A stretch of DNA of 64,000 nt from Pseudomonas sp. MPC6. Its GTDB lineage: Bacteria; Pseudomonadota; Gammaproteobacteria; Pseudomonadales; Pseudomonadaceae. The translations under genes and the position numbers were made by a program. The notes beneath the pieces were generated by a model. It did no database searches. It was not told where the DNA came from and worked only from the letters and a program-made list of their open reading frames with translations. This document shows positions 25,514 through 33,943 of the stretch, in pieces; the stretch's first letter is position 1, and each line of letters begins with the position of its first letter. The stretch spans positions 2,383,001 to 2,447,000 of the forward strand of contig NZ_CP034783.1 of assembly GCF_006094435.1 (NCBI RefSeq), written 5' to 3'.

Positions 25514-25900
25514 TTAGGCCAAACCATCAAACCGGCCGCTGTTCTGTGCGGCCACCAGTACTTTCTCCTTGCGCCAGGCATTGCTGGAGCTCCAGGCCAC
25601 TCGGACCGGAATGTCGGAAGTCTGATTAATCGCCAGGTTGTCAATAAAACGATTAACCTTTTTCCCGTCAAGGGAACAATGTTCCAACACTTCGATAAAT
25701 TGCCGCCAGCGACGTACCTCGGACAGAAGGATGACCAGAGCCTTCTCCTGCTTTTCGTTGAAGCTACCAATCCCCCTAGGAATAACCCTTCTATTAGCAG
25801 GTAGACCATCGGCCCAGTGATTTCAGGTGGCAGCATGCTCAGAGGAACATCTCGCTCCCGAAGCCGCTTCCTTATAAGCAGTTGGTTGTGCAACTTCTTG
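25514..25900 (-). pseudogene. Orphan C-terminal tail of the LysM effector, copy 2 (frameshifted, with deletion)
   Basis: Leftward, the 5' part reads RERDVPLSMLPPEITGPMVYLLIEG, which aligns with the full effector just before and within its last 128 residues. After that the frame is lost. Compared with copy 1, some 60-odd bases are missing where the SLERINALLNG part should be. The end again matches the effector stop region. It cannot encode an intact tail and is a pseudogene. Confidence 0.82.
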
Positions 25901-26140
25901 CGCATGCTGGCGATTTGGTTTTTGTCGGTATCTACAAAGTAAGCGGGCGGGGTGCTTTCAGAAAAAATAATTTAAGTAAATTTGTTCGTTTGCGATGCTG
26001 CATAAATGGTTTTTCGTACATTAATGACATTTTTAAGAACAAGGTGTTTTCGTAGGTGAGAGGCGACGATTTTAAGTTTTTACCTTGCATGAAAAATGAT
26101 AAAATTTTGTCTTTCAGTTTTCCTTCATAAGGATATTTGA
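25880..26140 (+). repeat. Upstream repeat, copy 3, of the SUMF1 lipoprotein genes
   Basis: Nearly identical to 24205-24463, including the ribosome-binding stretch cataaggatatttga. Confidence 0.75.
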
Positions 26141-27133
26141 ATGGTTGGGCGCATTTTGTTACCCCTTTGCACTTTACTGCTGCTTACAGGCTGCCAAGCG
26201 CAACCTTCCCCTCTACCAAAAAGCCAAAAACTCTCACCCGATAAGGTCTCTCAGATCGCTGCGACTATTGAACAGAAATACCCAAAACTTTCCACCGAGG
26301 TTCGTGGCAAGCTACTGAATACCGTGGTTCAGTCACTGGATAACATGGTGTTTGTCGAAGGTGGCGAGTTCCAGATGGGGGATTTTGGGTGGCCATATGA
26401 CGATGACCCGGCAAATATGTGCGACTGGCCATGCGGTGTGGAGCCGGAGCGGATGGGGCGCATCAGCATGGATGGTGATGACGACTTTGTTCATCCCGTT
26501 AAACTGAGCAGTTACTCCCTGTCGAAATACCAAACAACACTGGGCGATTTCGATCTGTTCTTTATTGCTCATGGAAAACCGTTGTTTGATGCGGAGCTAC
26601 GTAAGCGTGAGGATTTACAGTTCCGCTATCAACCCGACTTACCAGCTGCTACCCAAAGCTGGCAAGAAGCCAAGGATTATTGCGGCTGGATAGGTAAATT
26701 GAGCGGTTCCCCTGTGGATTTACCTACAGAAGCCCAGTGGGAATATGCCGCCCGCAGTCGTGGCCTGCATTTGTTTTTCCCTACTGATAACGGCAGTTTG
26801 AACTACGGACGCAATTTTCCTCTCGAAGGAAAGGGGCGCACATTTGCTGTAGACAGCTTTGTTCCTAATCCGCTAGGACTATACAACATGTCAGGCAACG
26901 CTACCGACTGGGTAAACGATTGGTACGATAAAGACTATTACCGCCACTCGCCATTGGAAAACCCTCAGGGTCCTGCTACAGGAACGGAACGAATCCGTCG
27001 AGGCACAAATGCAGGCGAAGATCCTTTGCTCACGGCTAGTACTGTTCGGCGATTCCCTAATGAGCCTGTAAGAAGCAGGCATTTACCTGGCACAAGTTTT
27101 CGTTGCGCGGTTCAATCCAATCAGCCACTTTAA
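26141..27133 (+). CDS. SUMF1-fold lipoprotein, copy 3, facing the full-length effector; best candidate for its immunity protein
   Basis: A 330-residue paralogue with lipobox LLTGC and the same SUMF1 landmarks. Its N-terminal half is nearly identical to copy 2. The second half is the most divergent of the three: KREDLQFRYQPDLPAATQ, GLHLFFPTDNG, FPLEGKGRTF, GPATGTERIRRGTNAGEDPLL and RFPNEPVRSRHLPGTSFRC. It is the only copy convergent with an intact effector gene (55 bp between the stops), which makes it the likely cognate immunity protein. Periplasmic location would protect against an effector delivered to that compartment. Function is inferred from position and architecture. Confidence 0.8.
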   Translation: MVGRILLPLCTLLLLTGCQAQPSPLPKSQKLSPDKVSQIAATIEQKYPKLSTEVRGKLLNTVVQSLDNMVFVEGGEFQMGDFGWPYDDDPANMCDWPCGVEPERMGRISMDGDDDFVHPVKLSSYSLSKYQTTLGDFDLFFIAHGKPLFDAELRKREDLQFRYQPDLPAATQSWQEAKDYCGWIGKLSGSPVDLPTEAQWEYAARSRGLHLFFPTDNGSLNYGRNFPLEGKGRTFAVDSFVPNPLGLYNMSGNATDWVNDWYDKDYYRHSPLENPQGPATGTERIRRGTNAGEDPLLTASTVRRFPNEPVRSRHLPGTSFRCAVQSNQPL

Positions 27134-27149
27134 AGCACTTCAGCAACCA

Positions 27150-27175
27150 ACAAAGGCGCTTTCAAGCGCCTTTGT
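27150..27175. terminator. Bidirectional terminator between lipoprotein 3 and the LysM effector
   Basis: ACAAAGGCGCTT and AAGCGCCTTTGT are perfect 12-base inverted arms around two bases; in practice a four-base loop. It separates two convergent genes. Confidence 0.8.
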
Positions 27176-27187
27176 AGTCGTTCAGAA

Positions 27188-29698
27188 TTATGCCAAACCA
27201 GCAAATCGGCCACTGTTTTGTGCCGCCACCAGTACGTTTTCCTTACGCCAAGCATTGCTGGGGCTCCAGGCCAATCGGACCGGACTATCGGAAGTTTGAT
27301 TGATCGCCAAACTGTCAATAAAACGATTGAATTGGTCTTGTTCACGGCCGTTAAGCAAGGAGTTGATTCGTTCCAAACTTTCCATGGCATTGACCTTTGT
27401 CGAATCGAGTGAGCAATGCTCCAGTACTTCAATAAATTGCCGCCATCGACGTACCTCGGACAGAAGAATGACTAGGGCCTGTTCTTGTTTTTCGTTAAAA
27501 CTACCAATCCCCCTGGCGATAACACCTTCCGTTAGCAGATAGACCATCGGGCCAATGGTTTCAGGCGGTAATACACTCAAAGGAATGTCCTGCCCCTGAA
27601 TCCGCATGATCTTATCTGTTTTGTGACGAATGAGATAATCGGCTAGCGCTCCAGCTTCAACTTTAGTTGCTTGTCGATCTTCCCACCAAGCAAGCATTTC
27701 TTCGCGTCCTAACTCAAACCCCTCAATGGTCTTTTTCACTGGAGAGGTCGCCACCTGATACAGTCCTGAAGCCAAGTAGCTGAAAGCGTCTTTCGTCACA
27801 CCCAGCAGATGCCTGTAATCCATATACGCCAAGGCATTGCAAAACAGCAACGTCAGCTTCCCAACCTGCTCAAGATCCACCACCGTACCAAACCCACCAC
27901 CGGCACCAGGACCGAATACCAGTGAGCCTTTGCAGTTAAACGCTAATCGGTTCTTCGCGATGCTGAAGCCAAACTCACCGCTGGCACCGATCCCCAAAGC
28001 GACGTTTCCTTCAGCCTTGATCTCGGCCAGCTTAACCCAGTTGTTACTGGCATTAGTCTGGCTGAAGACTGCCTTTCCTATCCCTTGCTTTTCCGGTTCA
28101 ACCCACTCAAACGCACCACTCAGCGCACCACCAGTTTGAGCACCGGCAAAGGCCTCGCACTTGACGCCGATGTTGCCACTGGGACCGATCTCCATAGCCG
28201 GCGTACCCAGCAGCGCGGTGGCGCCTGCGGGTGTTTCCGTTGGCTTGTATTGTGTTTTTACACCGGCGTCGCCCTGTAACTTCGCTCCTACAAAACATGA
28301 CAGCTCCAACTTGCCGCTCATGCGAAACACGCCCATCGGGTGAAGCACTTCTTGTTTTAGGGCATTACGATAGGCCATGTTTGCCACGTATCCGCCCTGA
28401 TCAGGAAAATACGAATTGAGGGATGCTGATGCTTCCGCCAGCGAGAACGCCGCGCTCCCTTTAACCCCCACGTCGATATTGCCCTCTTTGGGGTTCCAGT
28501 TGTTCACCCCTGCACTAGCACTCGCGGCGAAGCGCAAGATATGGGCTTCGGCGTATATGGCATAGGGCGATGCATCACTTTCATTAGAAGTCCAGGACAC
28601 TTCCTGATGCAGCGTGTTGAGCAGGTTGTCCTGTTTGCTGGTCCAGGTACTGATCTTGAGTTCCAGATTGCCCAAGGGTCCGGCTTTGCGTCCTCCACCG
28701 ACCGCATTTTTTATGTCCTTGATCAGGTCAGCGGCCAGTTGCTTGTTGAAGGGTTTTCCGGCGATGACGCGGGTAGGGACTCGGACATTCCATGGGGTGG
28801 TAGTTCGCCACGGGATCGAGATGTAATGACGCCGAGTCGGGTCGCTGAATAGGATGATTTCAACTACGGTAACGCCGGACTTGGTCTGGCTCCCGCGTTG
28901 ACGTTCAGTGCTGCGTCCCTTGCCATGTTTGAGATCCGGGGCGGCGCTGTTGGCACTGGTAGAGCTGTCTTCGGATTCGGGTTTTTTCTGGGCCGCCAAT
29001 TGAGCGCGGAGCTTGCCGATTTCCTGATCCAACTCCAGGGTTTTCTTGTTCTGCAATGACTTCCAGTTGGCTTCAAATTGCGTGGCACCAAAAGAACTGG
29101 GTGTGTAACGCTGATACCAATCACGCGCCTCCTGCAAGGCCGCCATTGTCCCCTGAAGATCTTTATCGGTGGTCAGCGGTGCGGCTGTAGTTTGCTGGGG
29201 CTTGGTGTCACGCGTCAGCAACCCGGCGCCTTCGGCTTTGACCGCCCAAGCATCTTTGACACAGCCGGAGCACGCGCAGCTGGCGTTGGGATCTTGAGTC
29301 TTCTTGCACTGCGTGGTGGGCAGCGCCTTAGCGAGATTCTGATGCAGCTCATCCATCAGTTTCTGGACAGCCCCGATTTCCTGCTTCAGTGCCTTGGACT
29401 GTTTGTCGGTCAGGACATAAAAATGCGGCTCGCCGGTAATGTGGGCCACATCGACCAGCTCTTCATCACACTCGGCCTGCCCCTTGAGTGCGGTGGAGGT
29501 GGCACTGTCTGCATGCATCGGTGGCGGCAGTGCCGGCTTAGGCGCGGTGTTGGGGAGCTTCAGCTCCCAGCCAGGCTTGATGTAGTTGGGATCGGTGATG
29601 ATCGGGTTAAGCGCTTGTATCTCAGCCGTTTTAGCGCCGTGTTGCTGGGCAATTTCCCCCAACGTATCGCCGCTTTTAACCGTGTAGGTGTTGTTCAT
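27188..29698 (-). CDS. LysM-domain putative T6SS effector
   Basis: An 836-residue protein with no signal peptide, as expected for T6SS cargo. Residues 4-48 are a LysM peptidoglycan-binding domain (YTVKSGDTLGEIAQQHG ending WELKLPN). Residues 131-146 hold a Cys cluster (Cys131, 141, 143, 146) that could bind zinc. A charged helical stretch (about 210-245) and low-complexity linker precede residues 280-640, which are rich in Gly, Ala and beta-strand-like repeats (GNIGVKCEAFAGAQTGG, GNVALGIGASGEFGFSIA). A helical tail (about 640-836) follows and is the part copied in the two remnants. No known toxin catalytic motif was recognised; pore formation or a new enzyme fold are both possible. It sits after DUF4123 and VgrG genes, the classic effector position. 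ATG 29698 has AAGGA upstream. Confidence 0.75.
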   Translation of the reverse strand: MNNTYTVKSGDTLGEIAQQHGAKTAEIQALNPIITDPNYIKPGWELKLPNTAPKPALPPPMHADSATSTALKGQAECDEELVDVAHITGEPHFYVLTDKQSKALKQEIGAVQKLMDELHQNLAKALPTTQCKKTQDPNASCACSGCVKDAWAVKAEGAGLLTRDTKPQQTTAAPLTTDKDLQGTMAALQEARDWYQRYTPSSFGATQFEANWKSLQNKKTLELDQEIGKLRAQLAAQKKPESEDSSTSANSAAPDLKHGKGRSTERQRGSQTKSGVTVVEIILFSDPTRRHYISIPWRTTTPWNVRVPTRVIAGKPFNKQLAADLIKDIKNAVGGGRKAGPLGNLELKISTWTSKQDNLLNTLHQEVSWTSNESDASPYAIYAEAHILRFAASASAGVNNWNPKEGNIDVGVKGSAAFSLAEASASLNSYFPDQGGYVANMAYRNALKQEVLHPMGVFRMSGKLELSCFVGAKLQGDAGVKTQYKPTETPAGATALLGTPAMEIGPSGNIGVKCEAFAGAQTGGALSGAFEWVEPEKQGIGKAVFSQTNASNNWVKLAEIKAEGNVALGIGASGEFGFSIAKNRLAFNCKGSLVFGPGAGGGFGTVVDLEQVGKLTLLFCNALAYMDYRHLLGVTKDAFSYLASGLYQVATSPVKKTIEGFELGREEMLAWWEDRQATKVEAGALADYLIRHKTDKIMRIQGQDIPLSVLPPETIGPMVYLLTEGVIARGIGSFNEKQEQALVILLSEVRRWRQFIEVLEHCSLDSTKVNAMESLERINSLLNGREQDQFNRFIDSLAINQTSDSPVRLAWSPSNAWRKENVLVAAQNSGRFAGLA

Positions 29699-29718
29699 CG
29701 GATCATCGTCCTTGTGAT

Positions 29719-30552
29719 TCAGAGACGCTCAAGCTCGATTAGCTTGTCGCCAAGGCCCAAGTCATCACGGGCCAATAATTCGGTATTTGGGGAACTGCTC
29801 CAGAAGCCATCGCCCTGACGCAACGCCAGGCGTAACCAACGCTCATGCTCGGCCAGTTGCAGATACCCTGTTTGCCGGGCCCCGAGCAGTTGCCGATGAA
29901 CGAACTCCACCGGTTTAGGCATTGACAATGCCGCCTGATAATCCAGGGCTAACCGTCCGGCCAGTACTTTTAAGCGGTGCTCATCCATCTGAGCCTGGCG
30001 CTCGAAGCTCAGGTGCAACCAGCCAGGCTCCTGAATCTCAACGTCCGGGTCAGGTCGAGGGTTAGCCAGATGGCGCCAGCCCAGCTCGTTGCGCCAGACC
30101 ATATCGGTGAGCGGCCCCATGAACTGCAACAGCTCCGTTTCATCGAGGCTGTTCAGTAGCGGCTCCAGCCAGCGCGGATCGAAAAAACGCATCAACTGGG
30201 CCGGCGTGTCATCGGTGCTGATGGTCAGCAGGCTGCGCCAATGTTCAACGGCCCTCTCGAAGGATTGCTCATCCTCCATATAGGCAACACACCCGGCATC
30301 GGCCCGCTCCAGCAGCCTGCTGGCGTGCTCCATCGAAGCACCGGGTGCAGGACACAGCAATGCAAATGGCCCGGCAGCTTGCAACCCGGCATACGGGGTA
30401 TCGTCGAAGAGCGGTATACAACGTTCGACGCCATAGGCAGTGAACTGATCTACATAAGTTGGTAAATCCGGGTCAAAACTGGCATCCAGAATCACACACA
30501 GGACGCCCGGTGCCCCAGACGTCTGAAAGGGCGAGGAGATGGACTTGATCAT
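29719..30552 (-). CDS. DUF4123 effector adaptor (Tap/TEC-type chaperone)
   Basis: A 277-residue cytoplasmic protein of the DUF4123 family, which loads effectors onto VgrG tips. The N-terminal VLCVILDASFDPDLPTYVDQF, central LMRFFDPRWLEPLLNSLDETEL (the RFFDPR-like core of the family) and MGPLTDMVW are visible, with a charged C-terminal part. Its start overlaps the vgrG stop (ATGA) and its stop lies 20 bp before the effector gene, so vgrG, adaptor and effector form one unit. It most likely serves the LysM effector. Confidence 0.87.
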   Translation of the reverse strand: MIKSISSPFQTSGAPGVLCVILDASFDPDLPTYVDQFTAYGVERCIPLFDDTPYAGLQAAGPFALLCPAPGASMEHASRLLERADAGCVAYMEDEQSFERAVEHWRSLLTISTDDTPAQLMRFFDPRWLEPLLNSLDETELLQFMGPLTDMVWRNELGWRHLANPRPDPDVEIQEPGWLHLSFERQAQMDEHRLKVLAGRLALDYQAALSMPKPVEFVHRQLLGARQTGYLQLAEHERWLRLALRQGDGFWSSSPNTELLARDDLGLGDKLIELERL

Positions 30553-32600
30553 GCCGTCTTACCTGGATGGTGGATTGGGCAATGACCTGAGGCATCGAGC
30601 TGACAACCAGGAATAGGTAAGAGAGCACCTGCCATCGCCTGCTTTTGGTAAAAAGGCAGGCTGGGAAGCGGCAATGCTTGTGGCGCCGTCATCCCTTCAA
30701 GCATTCCGGGCAACACCGGAGCCGCAGCGGTTCCCGAAGCGGGTGCGCCACCTAGTTGAATCTCGGTGCTGCTGAAAATACCGCCAGGGCCAATCACGAT
30801 ATGCTGGCCACCGCCTTTCAAGGTGATGCTGGCCCCTGCGTCCAGGATCAGATGGGCACCGGCCTTGAGGTGGACTTGTTGACCCGCCTCAATCACCACC
30901 GTTTGCCCTACACGGGTGTGGCTGCTGGCGGCTACCTGCAAATAGTCATTGGCTTTGAGCTGGACTTTGCGGTCCGCGGTGACGGTGCGTTGCTCTTCAG
31001 CTTCCAGCACCGCAATGCTGTTGCCCTTGATGGTTTCCCGGCGTTCGTTACCCACTTCCAATCGACTGTCGTTTTCGACCCTCTGCTCCATGTCACGCTG
31101 AGCCCGCAGGTAGATCAGTTCCTGCCCAGCACGGTCTTCAATCGACAGCTCGTTGTAACCTCCACTGGCGGGCGAGCTTTGGCTACGCAGGACCGTTTTG
31201 GTTTTGTTCGCGGGCAAGGGGTACGGCACCGGCGTGACCTTGTTAGGCACGCAACCGGTAATCAACGGATTGTCGGGATTACCTTCCAGGTAGGTCACCA
31301 CCACTTCCATGCCGATGCGCGGGATGGTCACCGAGCCGAAACCTTCTCCCGCCCAACTGGAGGACACCCGTAGCCAGCAACTGCTCTTGTCACTGCCCAG
31401 TTCGGCGCGATCCCAGTGGAACTCGACCTTGACCCGCCCGTACTCATCGCAAAAGATTTCTTCCCCTGCTGGACCGGTGACTCGGGCAGTCTGACTGACC
31501 AATACCGATTTACGCGTGACCAGCGGTGGACGGTAGAACACGTCCCAAGGGATTGCGCTGAAGGTATTACGGTAACCTTGGGTGAAGCCATCTTCGGGTT
31601 TGGTGTCGCTGGTGACCGACTCCTCAAGAGCCTGGGGCTGCTTAGCTGAGTGCGTCACACTGAGCAATAGCCACAAATCGTTGCACTGCTGACGCGGATG
31701 TTTAGTCAGGTCAAAGAAGTGGCCACTGCGCAGGATTGGCTGGTCGCTTTGACCCTCGGCCAACTGGTAGTCGGTACGGTGTCGCTCCAGGGCTTGCCGG
31801 GCAAGCTGGTTGCCGAGCTTTTCATTTTCGATTCGCACCGGGTAACGGTAGTCTTCAAGCGCAGGACTGAACTCGGCAGTGAATTGGCTTTCCAGCAGCA
31901 GGCTTGGACGTTTTAAATCGTAGCCCCGGCGTGTGGCCGTGCTGGTACGAGTGCTGAAGCGCATGGAGAACTGGCTGACGACCGGGTGATCAGCCGCCAA
32001 GCCAGAGCCTTGCTGATAAGGCGTGCCGCCCAGCTTGGGGAAAAAGGTCTGATCGTCGGTGAATACGAGCTGATGACCATCCTGGCTGTGTTGGTGGTGC
32101 CACGAAATCCCATCTTCACTGCACAGCCGCTGAATGAATTCGAGGTCGTTTTCACTGTATTGAGTGCAGTATTCGCGCTCAGGGCTGGTCCTGACGTGAA
32201 AGGTATACGCGTCGGCTTGGATACCGTGTCCGTTGAGTACCTGGGCGATGATTTGTGGCACCGTCAGGTGCTGGAAGATCCTTTGATTGTGGCTGAATTG
32301 CAAATAGTGCAGAGCAGGCACCAAGGTCAGGTGATAGCGGGTCAGTCGCTTACCCGCTTCACCCACAAAAACATCTTCGATACGCCCATGAATACCTTCC
32401 CCATTCAGGCCAAACTGGAGAAAAGCCGGCTGACTGAGCAGGCTCTCAAGATCGAAATCAGGGGATTCACTGACGAGTTCAACCTGGATCGCATACAAGC
32501 TGCTGATGGCTTCCGTGCCCTTAAAGGCCAGTACCTTGAACTCGTTGCGAACAGAGGGAATCAGTAACGTGAAGTGCGCAGCATTGGCCGGCGCGAACAT
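30549..32600 (-). CDS. vgrG: T6SS spike protein VgrG
   Basis: A 683-residue VgrG. The N-terminal gp27-like part (HFTLLIPSVRNEFKVLAFKG), the oligosaccharide-binding gp5-like domain with AGEEIFCDEYGRVKVEFHWDR, SSCWLRVSSSWAGEGFGS and PRIGMEVVVTYLEGNPDNP, and the C-terminal beta-helix needle (NDSRLEVGNERRETIKGN, GGGQHIVIGPGG) are all seen. The last 40 residues extend past the needle and end GCQLDASGHCPIHHPGKTA, a Cys/His-rich tail that may bind the adaptor or effector. ATG 32600 has AAGGAT upstream; a TTG further upstream is less likely. Confidence 0.92.
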   Translation of the reverse strand: MFAPANAAHFTLLIPSVRNEFKVLAFKGTEAISSLYAIQVELVSESPDFDLESLLSQPAFLQFGLNGEGIHGRIEDVFVGEAGKRLTRYHLTLVPALHYLQFSHNQRIFQHLTVPQIIAQVLNGHGIQADAYTFHVRTSPEREYCTQYSENDLEFIQRLCSEDGISWHHQHSQDGHQLVFTDDQTFFPKLGGTPYQQGSGLAADHPVVSQFSMRFSTRTSTATRRGYDLKRPSLLLESQFTAEFSPALEDYRYPVRIENEKLGNQLARQALERHRTDYQLAEGQSDQPILRSGHFFDLTKHPRQQCNDLWLLLSVTHSAKQPQALEESVTSDTKPEDGFTQGYRNTFSAIPWDVFYRPPLVTRKSVLVSQTARVTGPAGEEIFCDEYGRVKVEFHWDRAELGSDKSSCWLRVSSSWAGEGFGSVTIPRIGMEVVVTYLEGNPDNPLITGCVPNKVTPVPYPLPANKTKTVLRSQSSPASGGYNELSIEDRAGQELIYLRAQRDMEQRVENDSRLEVGNERRETIKGNSIAVLEAEEQRTVTADRKVQLKANDYLQVAASSHTRVGQTVVIEAGQQVHLKAGAHLILDAGASITLKGGGQHIVIGPGGIFSSTEIQLGGAPASGTAAAPVLPGMLEGMTAPQALPLPSLPFYQKQAMAGALLPIPGCQLDASGHCPIHHPGKTA

Positions 32601-32658
32601 ACGCTTATCCTTAGCTGAGAGAGGAGACAAAACGCGACGCCCACTTAGACGTAATAAA

Positions 32659-32690
32659 CGGCATCAACCGCTAAAAAGATCGATGCCGTG
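32659..32690 (-). promoter_or_regulatory. Stem-loop between hcp and vgrG
   Basis: ACGGCATC and GATGCCGT pair perfectly over 16 bases in the roughly 100-bp gap from hcp stop to vgrG start. There is no terminal T run, so it is likely a partial attenuator or an mRNA 3'-end stabiliser that would let Hcp be made in excess over VgrG. That role is inferred. Confidence 0.5.
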
Positions 32691-32706
32691 AGACAGCTAG
32701 TCAGTT

Positions 32707-33225
32707 TCAGCCTGCAACTGGGGTGCGCCAGTCATCAGAACCAGAGGTGCCAGACACTTCATGGGTCCAGGTGATTTTGCGGTAGGTGAACTCAACGTCT
32801 TCCAGATGCGTGAAGTGCAAGTTCGCCGGGTCCTGGCAGTTATGCATGTAGTCCTTGATGTCGACGATGATCGCGTCTTCAAGTTTGGTGGTGTAGTAGT
32901 GCTCTTGAGTGCCTGCTGCGGAGGTGCGGTACCATTGGATGGTAATCTCGGTCAAGCGCTCACCGGAAGTCAGTGCAGACAGCAGCAATGGCGAGGACTT
33001 GTCGAACACCTTCGTGATTTTGACAGGTTTGTGAACGCGTTGACCGGTTGGTTGACCCGATTGCGGATCGCGAGGAATGATCATTTCGTGGCTGAAGCCC
33101 TGAACCATGACCTGGTCTTCATGCCCTTCCTGGTAGGTGTTGCCGACTGAGTCGGCGGTGAAAGCACCGGCGGTGATCAGACCCTGCTTGGTACCCGTGA
33201 TGGACATATATGCTGGCGTAGCCAT
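32707..33225 (-). CDS. hcp: T6SS inner-tube protein Hcp
   Basis: A 172-residue Hcp, the usual length of the Hcp2-type group. It starts MATPAYMSITGTKQGLITAG and has HEMIIPRDPQSGQPTGQRVHKP, the KVFDKSSPLLLSAL stretch and the HTHLEDVEFTYRKITWTHE-like end. Hexamers stack to form the expelled tube. The ATG at 33225 has a strong AAGGAGAG site; an in-frame extension upstream overlaps the promoter and is rejected. It heads the hcp-vgrG-adaptor-effector unit, divergent from the core T6SS operon. Confidence 0.95.
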   Translation of the reverse strand: MATPAYMSITGTKQGLITAGAFTADSVGNTYQEGHEDQVMVQGFSHEMIIPRDPQSGQPTGQRVHKPVKITKVFDKSSPLLLSALTSGERLTEITIQWYRTSAAGTQEHYYTTKLEDAIIVDIKDYMHNCQDPANLHFTHLEDVEFTYRKITWTHEVSGTSGSDDWRTPVAG

Positions 33226-33269
33226 GGATGCTCTCCTTGCTGAAAAATATAGGAACCCGCAGGCATGTT

Positions 33270-33285
33270 TGCATTGCAGGTTCCA
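33270..33285 (-). promoter_or_regulatory. Sigma-54 (-24/-12) promoter of hcp
   Basis: Leftward it reads TGGAACCTGCAATGCA, with the invariant GG and GC at the required 10-base spacing and TGC at the -12 element. The predicted RNA start at about 33259 gives a leader of about 34 bases to the hcp ATG. The cluster encodes its own sigma-54 activator (Sfa) at 43555-45072, which fits. Confidence 0.65.
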
Positions 33286-33943
33286 AACTACGATCAAGGT
33301 TTATGCCAACGATATTAAATTCCTTATTTATCAAGGACATGCTTGGTAAGACGAAGATTAAGCTCGTGGTTTAAATAGAAAGCCCACATAAAAGTGCGCA
33401 GGAAGCTGCGCAGCGCTGTGCAACTTATGGCGCAGTTGTCTGTACGTGATGAAATATATGTTCTGCAGAGATCCATCCACAGGGTTGTCCACAATTGCGT
33501 GTGCAGTTTTTTGCACACTTTGCGCGATGCGCTAATATTTGACTGCTACAAAATGCCAGGAAGGTGTGCGGGAATTTTCCTAGCGAACTTTAAGAATCTT
33601 CCTACATTTTATCTGTCGCAATGACTGTAAGATTGCTGAATGATTCTTTGCATTCATCTCGCCTGATCTTGGCATGCTCTAAAATCGCCAGACGAAATGG
33701 GAAATGCCAGAAGATATAGCCACATTGCAATTGTTTGGGTCTGGCTGACGTCTACTTATGTATTAATGCAATGGCGCGACGTTTGATGCTTTATAGATAA
33801 AGCTCATTGGGCTATGAGGGTTCTGTAATTTCGCATGCGCGCCCTTGAAATGGCGGTGCAAGGCTTCGTCGTTTTTTTTCTGCTGTCCGACACCATTAAA
33901 GTTCCAATGAGTGTGGCGCGGAAATCTTAATTAAAGGTCATGG
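33286..33943. other. Divergent intergenic region between hcp and tssA
   Basis: About 660 bp of AT-rich DNA with no credible gene. It must hold the tssA promoter; no good GG-N10-GC match was found on the plus strand near tssA. Activator binding sites for the hcp promoter would also lie here. Part of it (to about 33440) is copied at 22300-22500. Confidence 0.5.

Noticed and set aside
22728..27133. Sulfatase-activating formylglycine-generating enzymes
   Set aside because: The catalytic Cys pair is absent in all three, no sulfatase gene is near, and they are lipoproteins next to a T6SS effector.
33675..33690. Second sigma-54-like site for hcp (TGGCGATTTTAGAGCA read leftward)
   Set aside because: Spacing fits but the -12 part is poor and it would give a leader over 400 bases long; the site at 33270 is much better placed.
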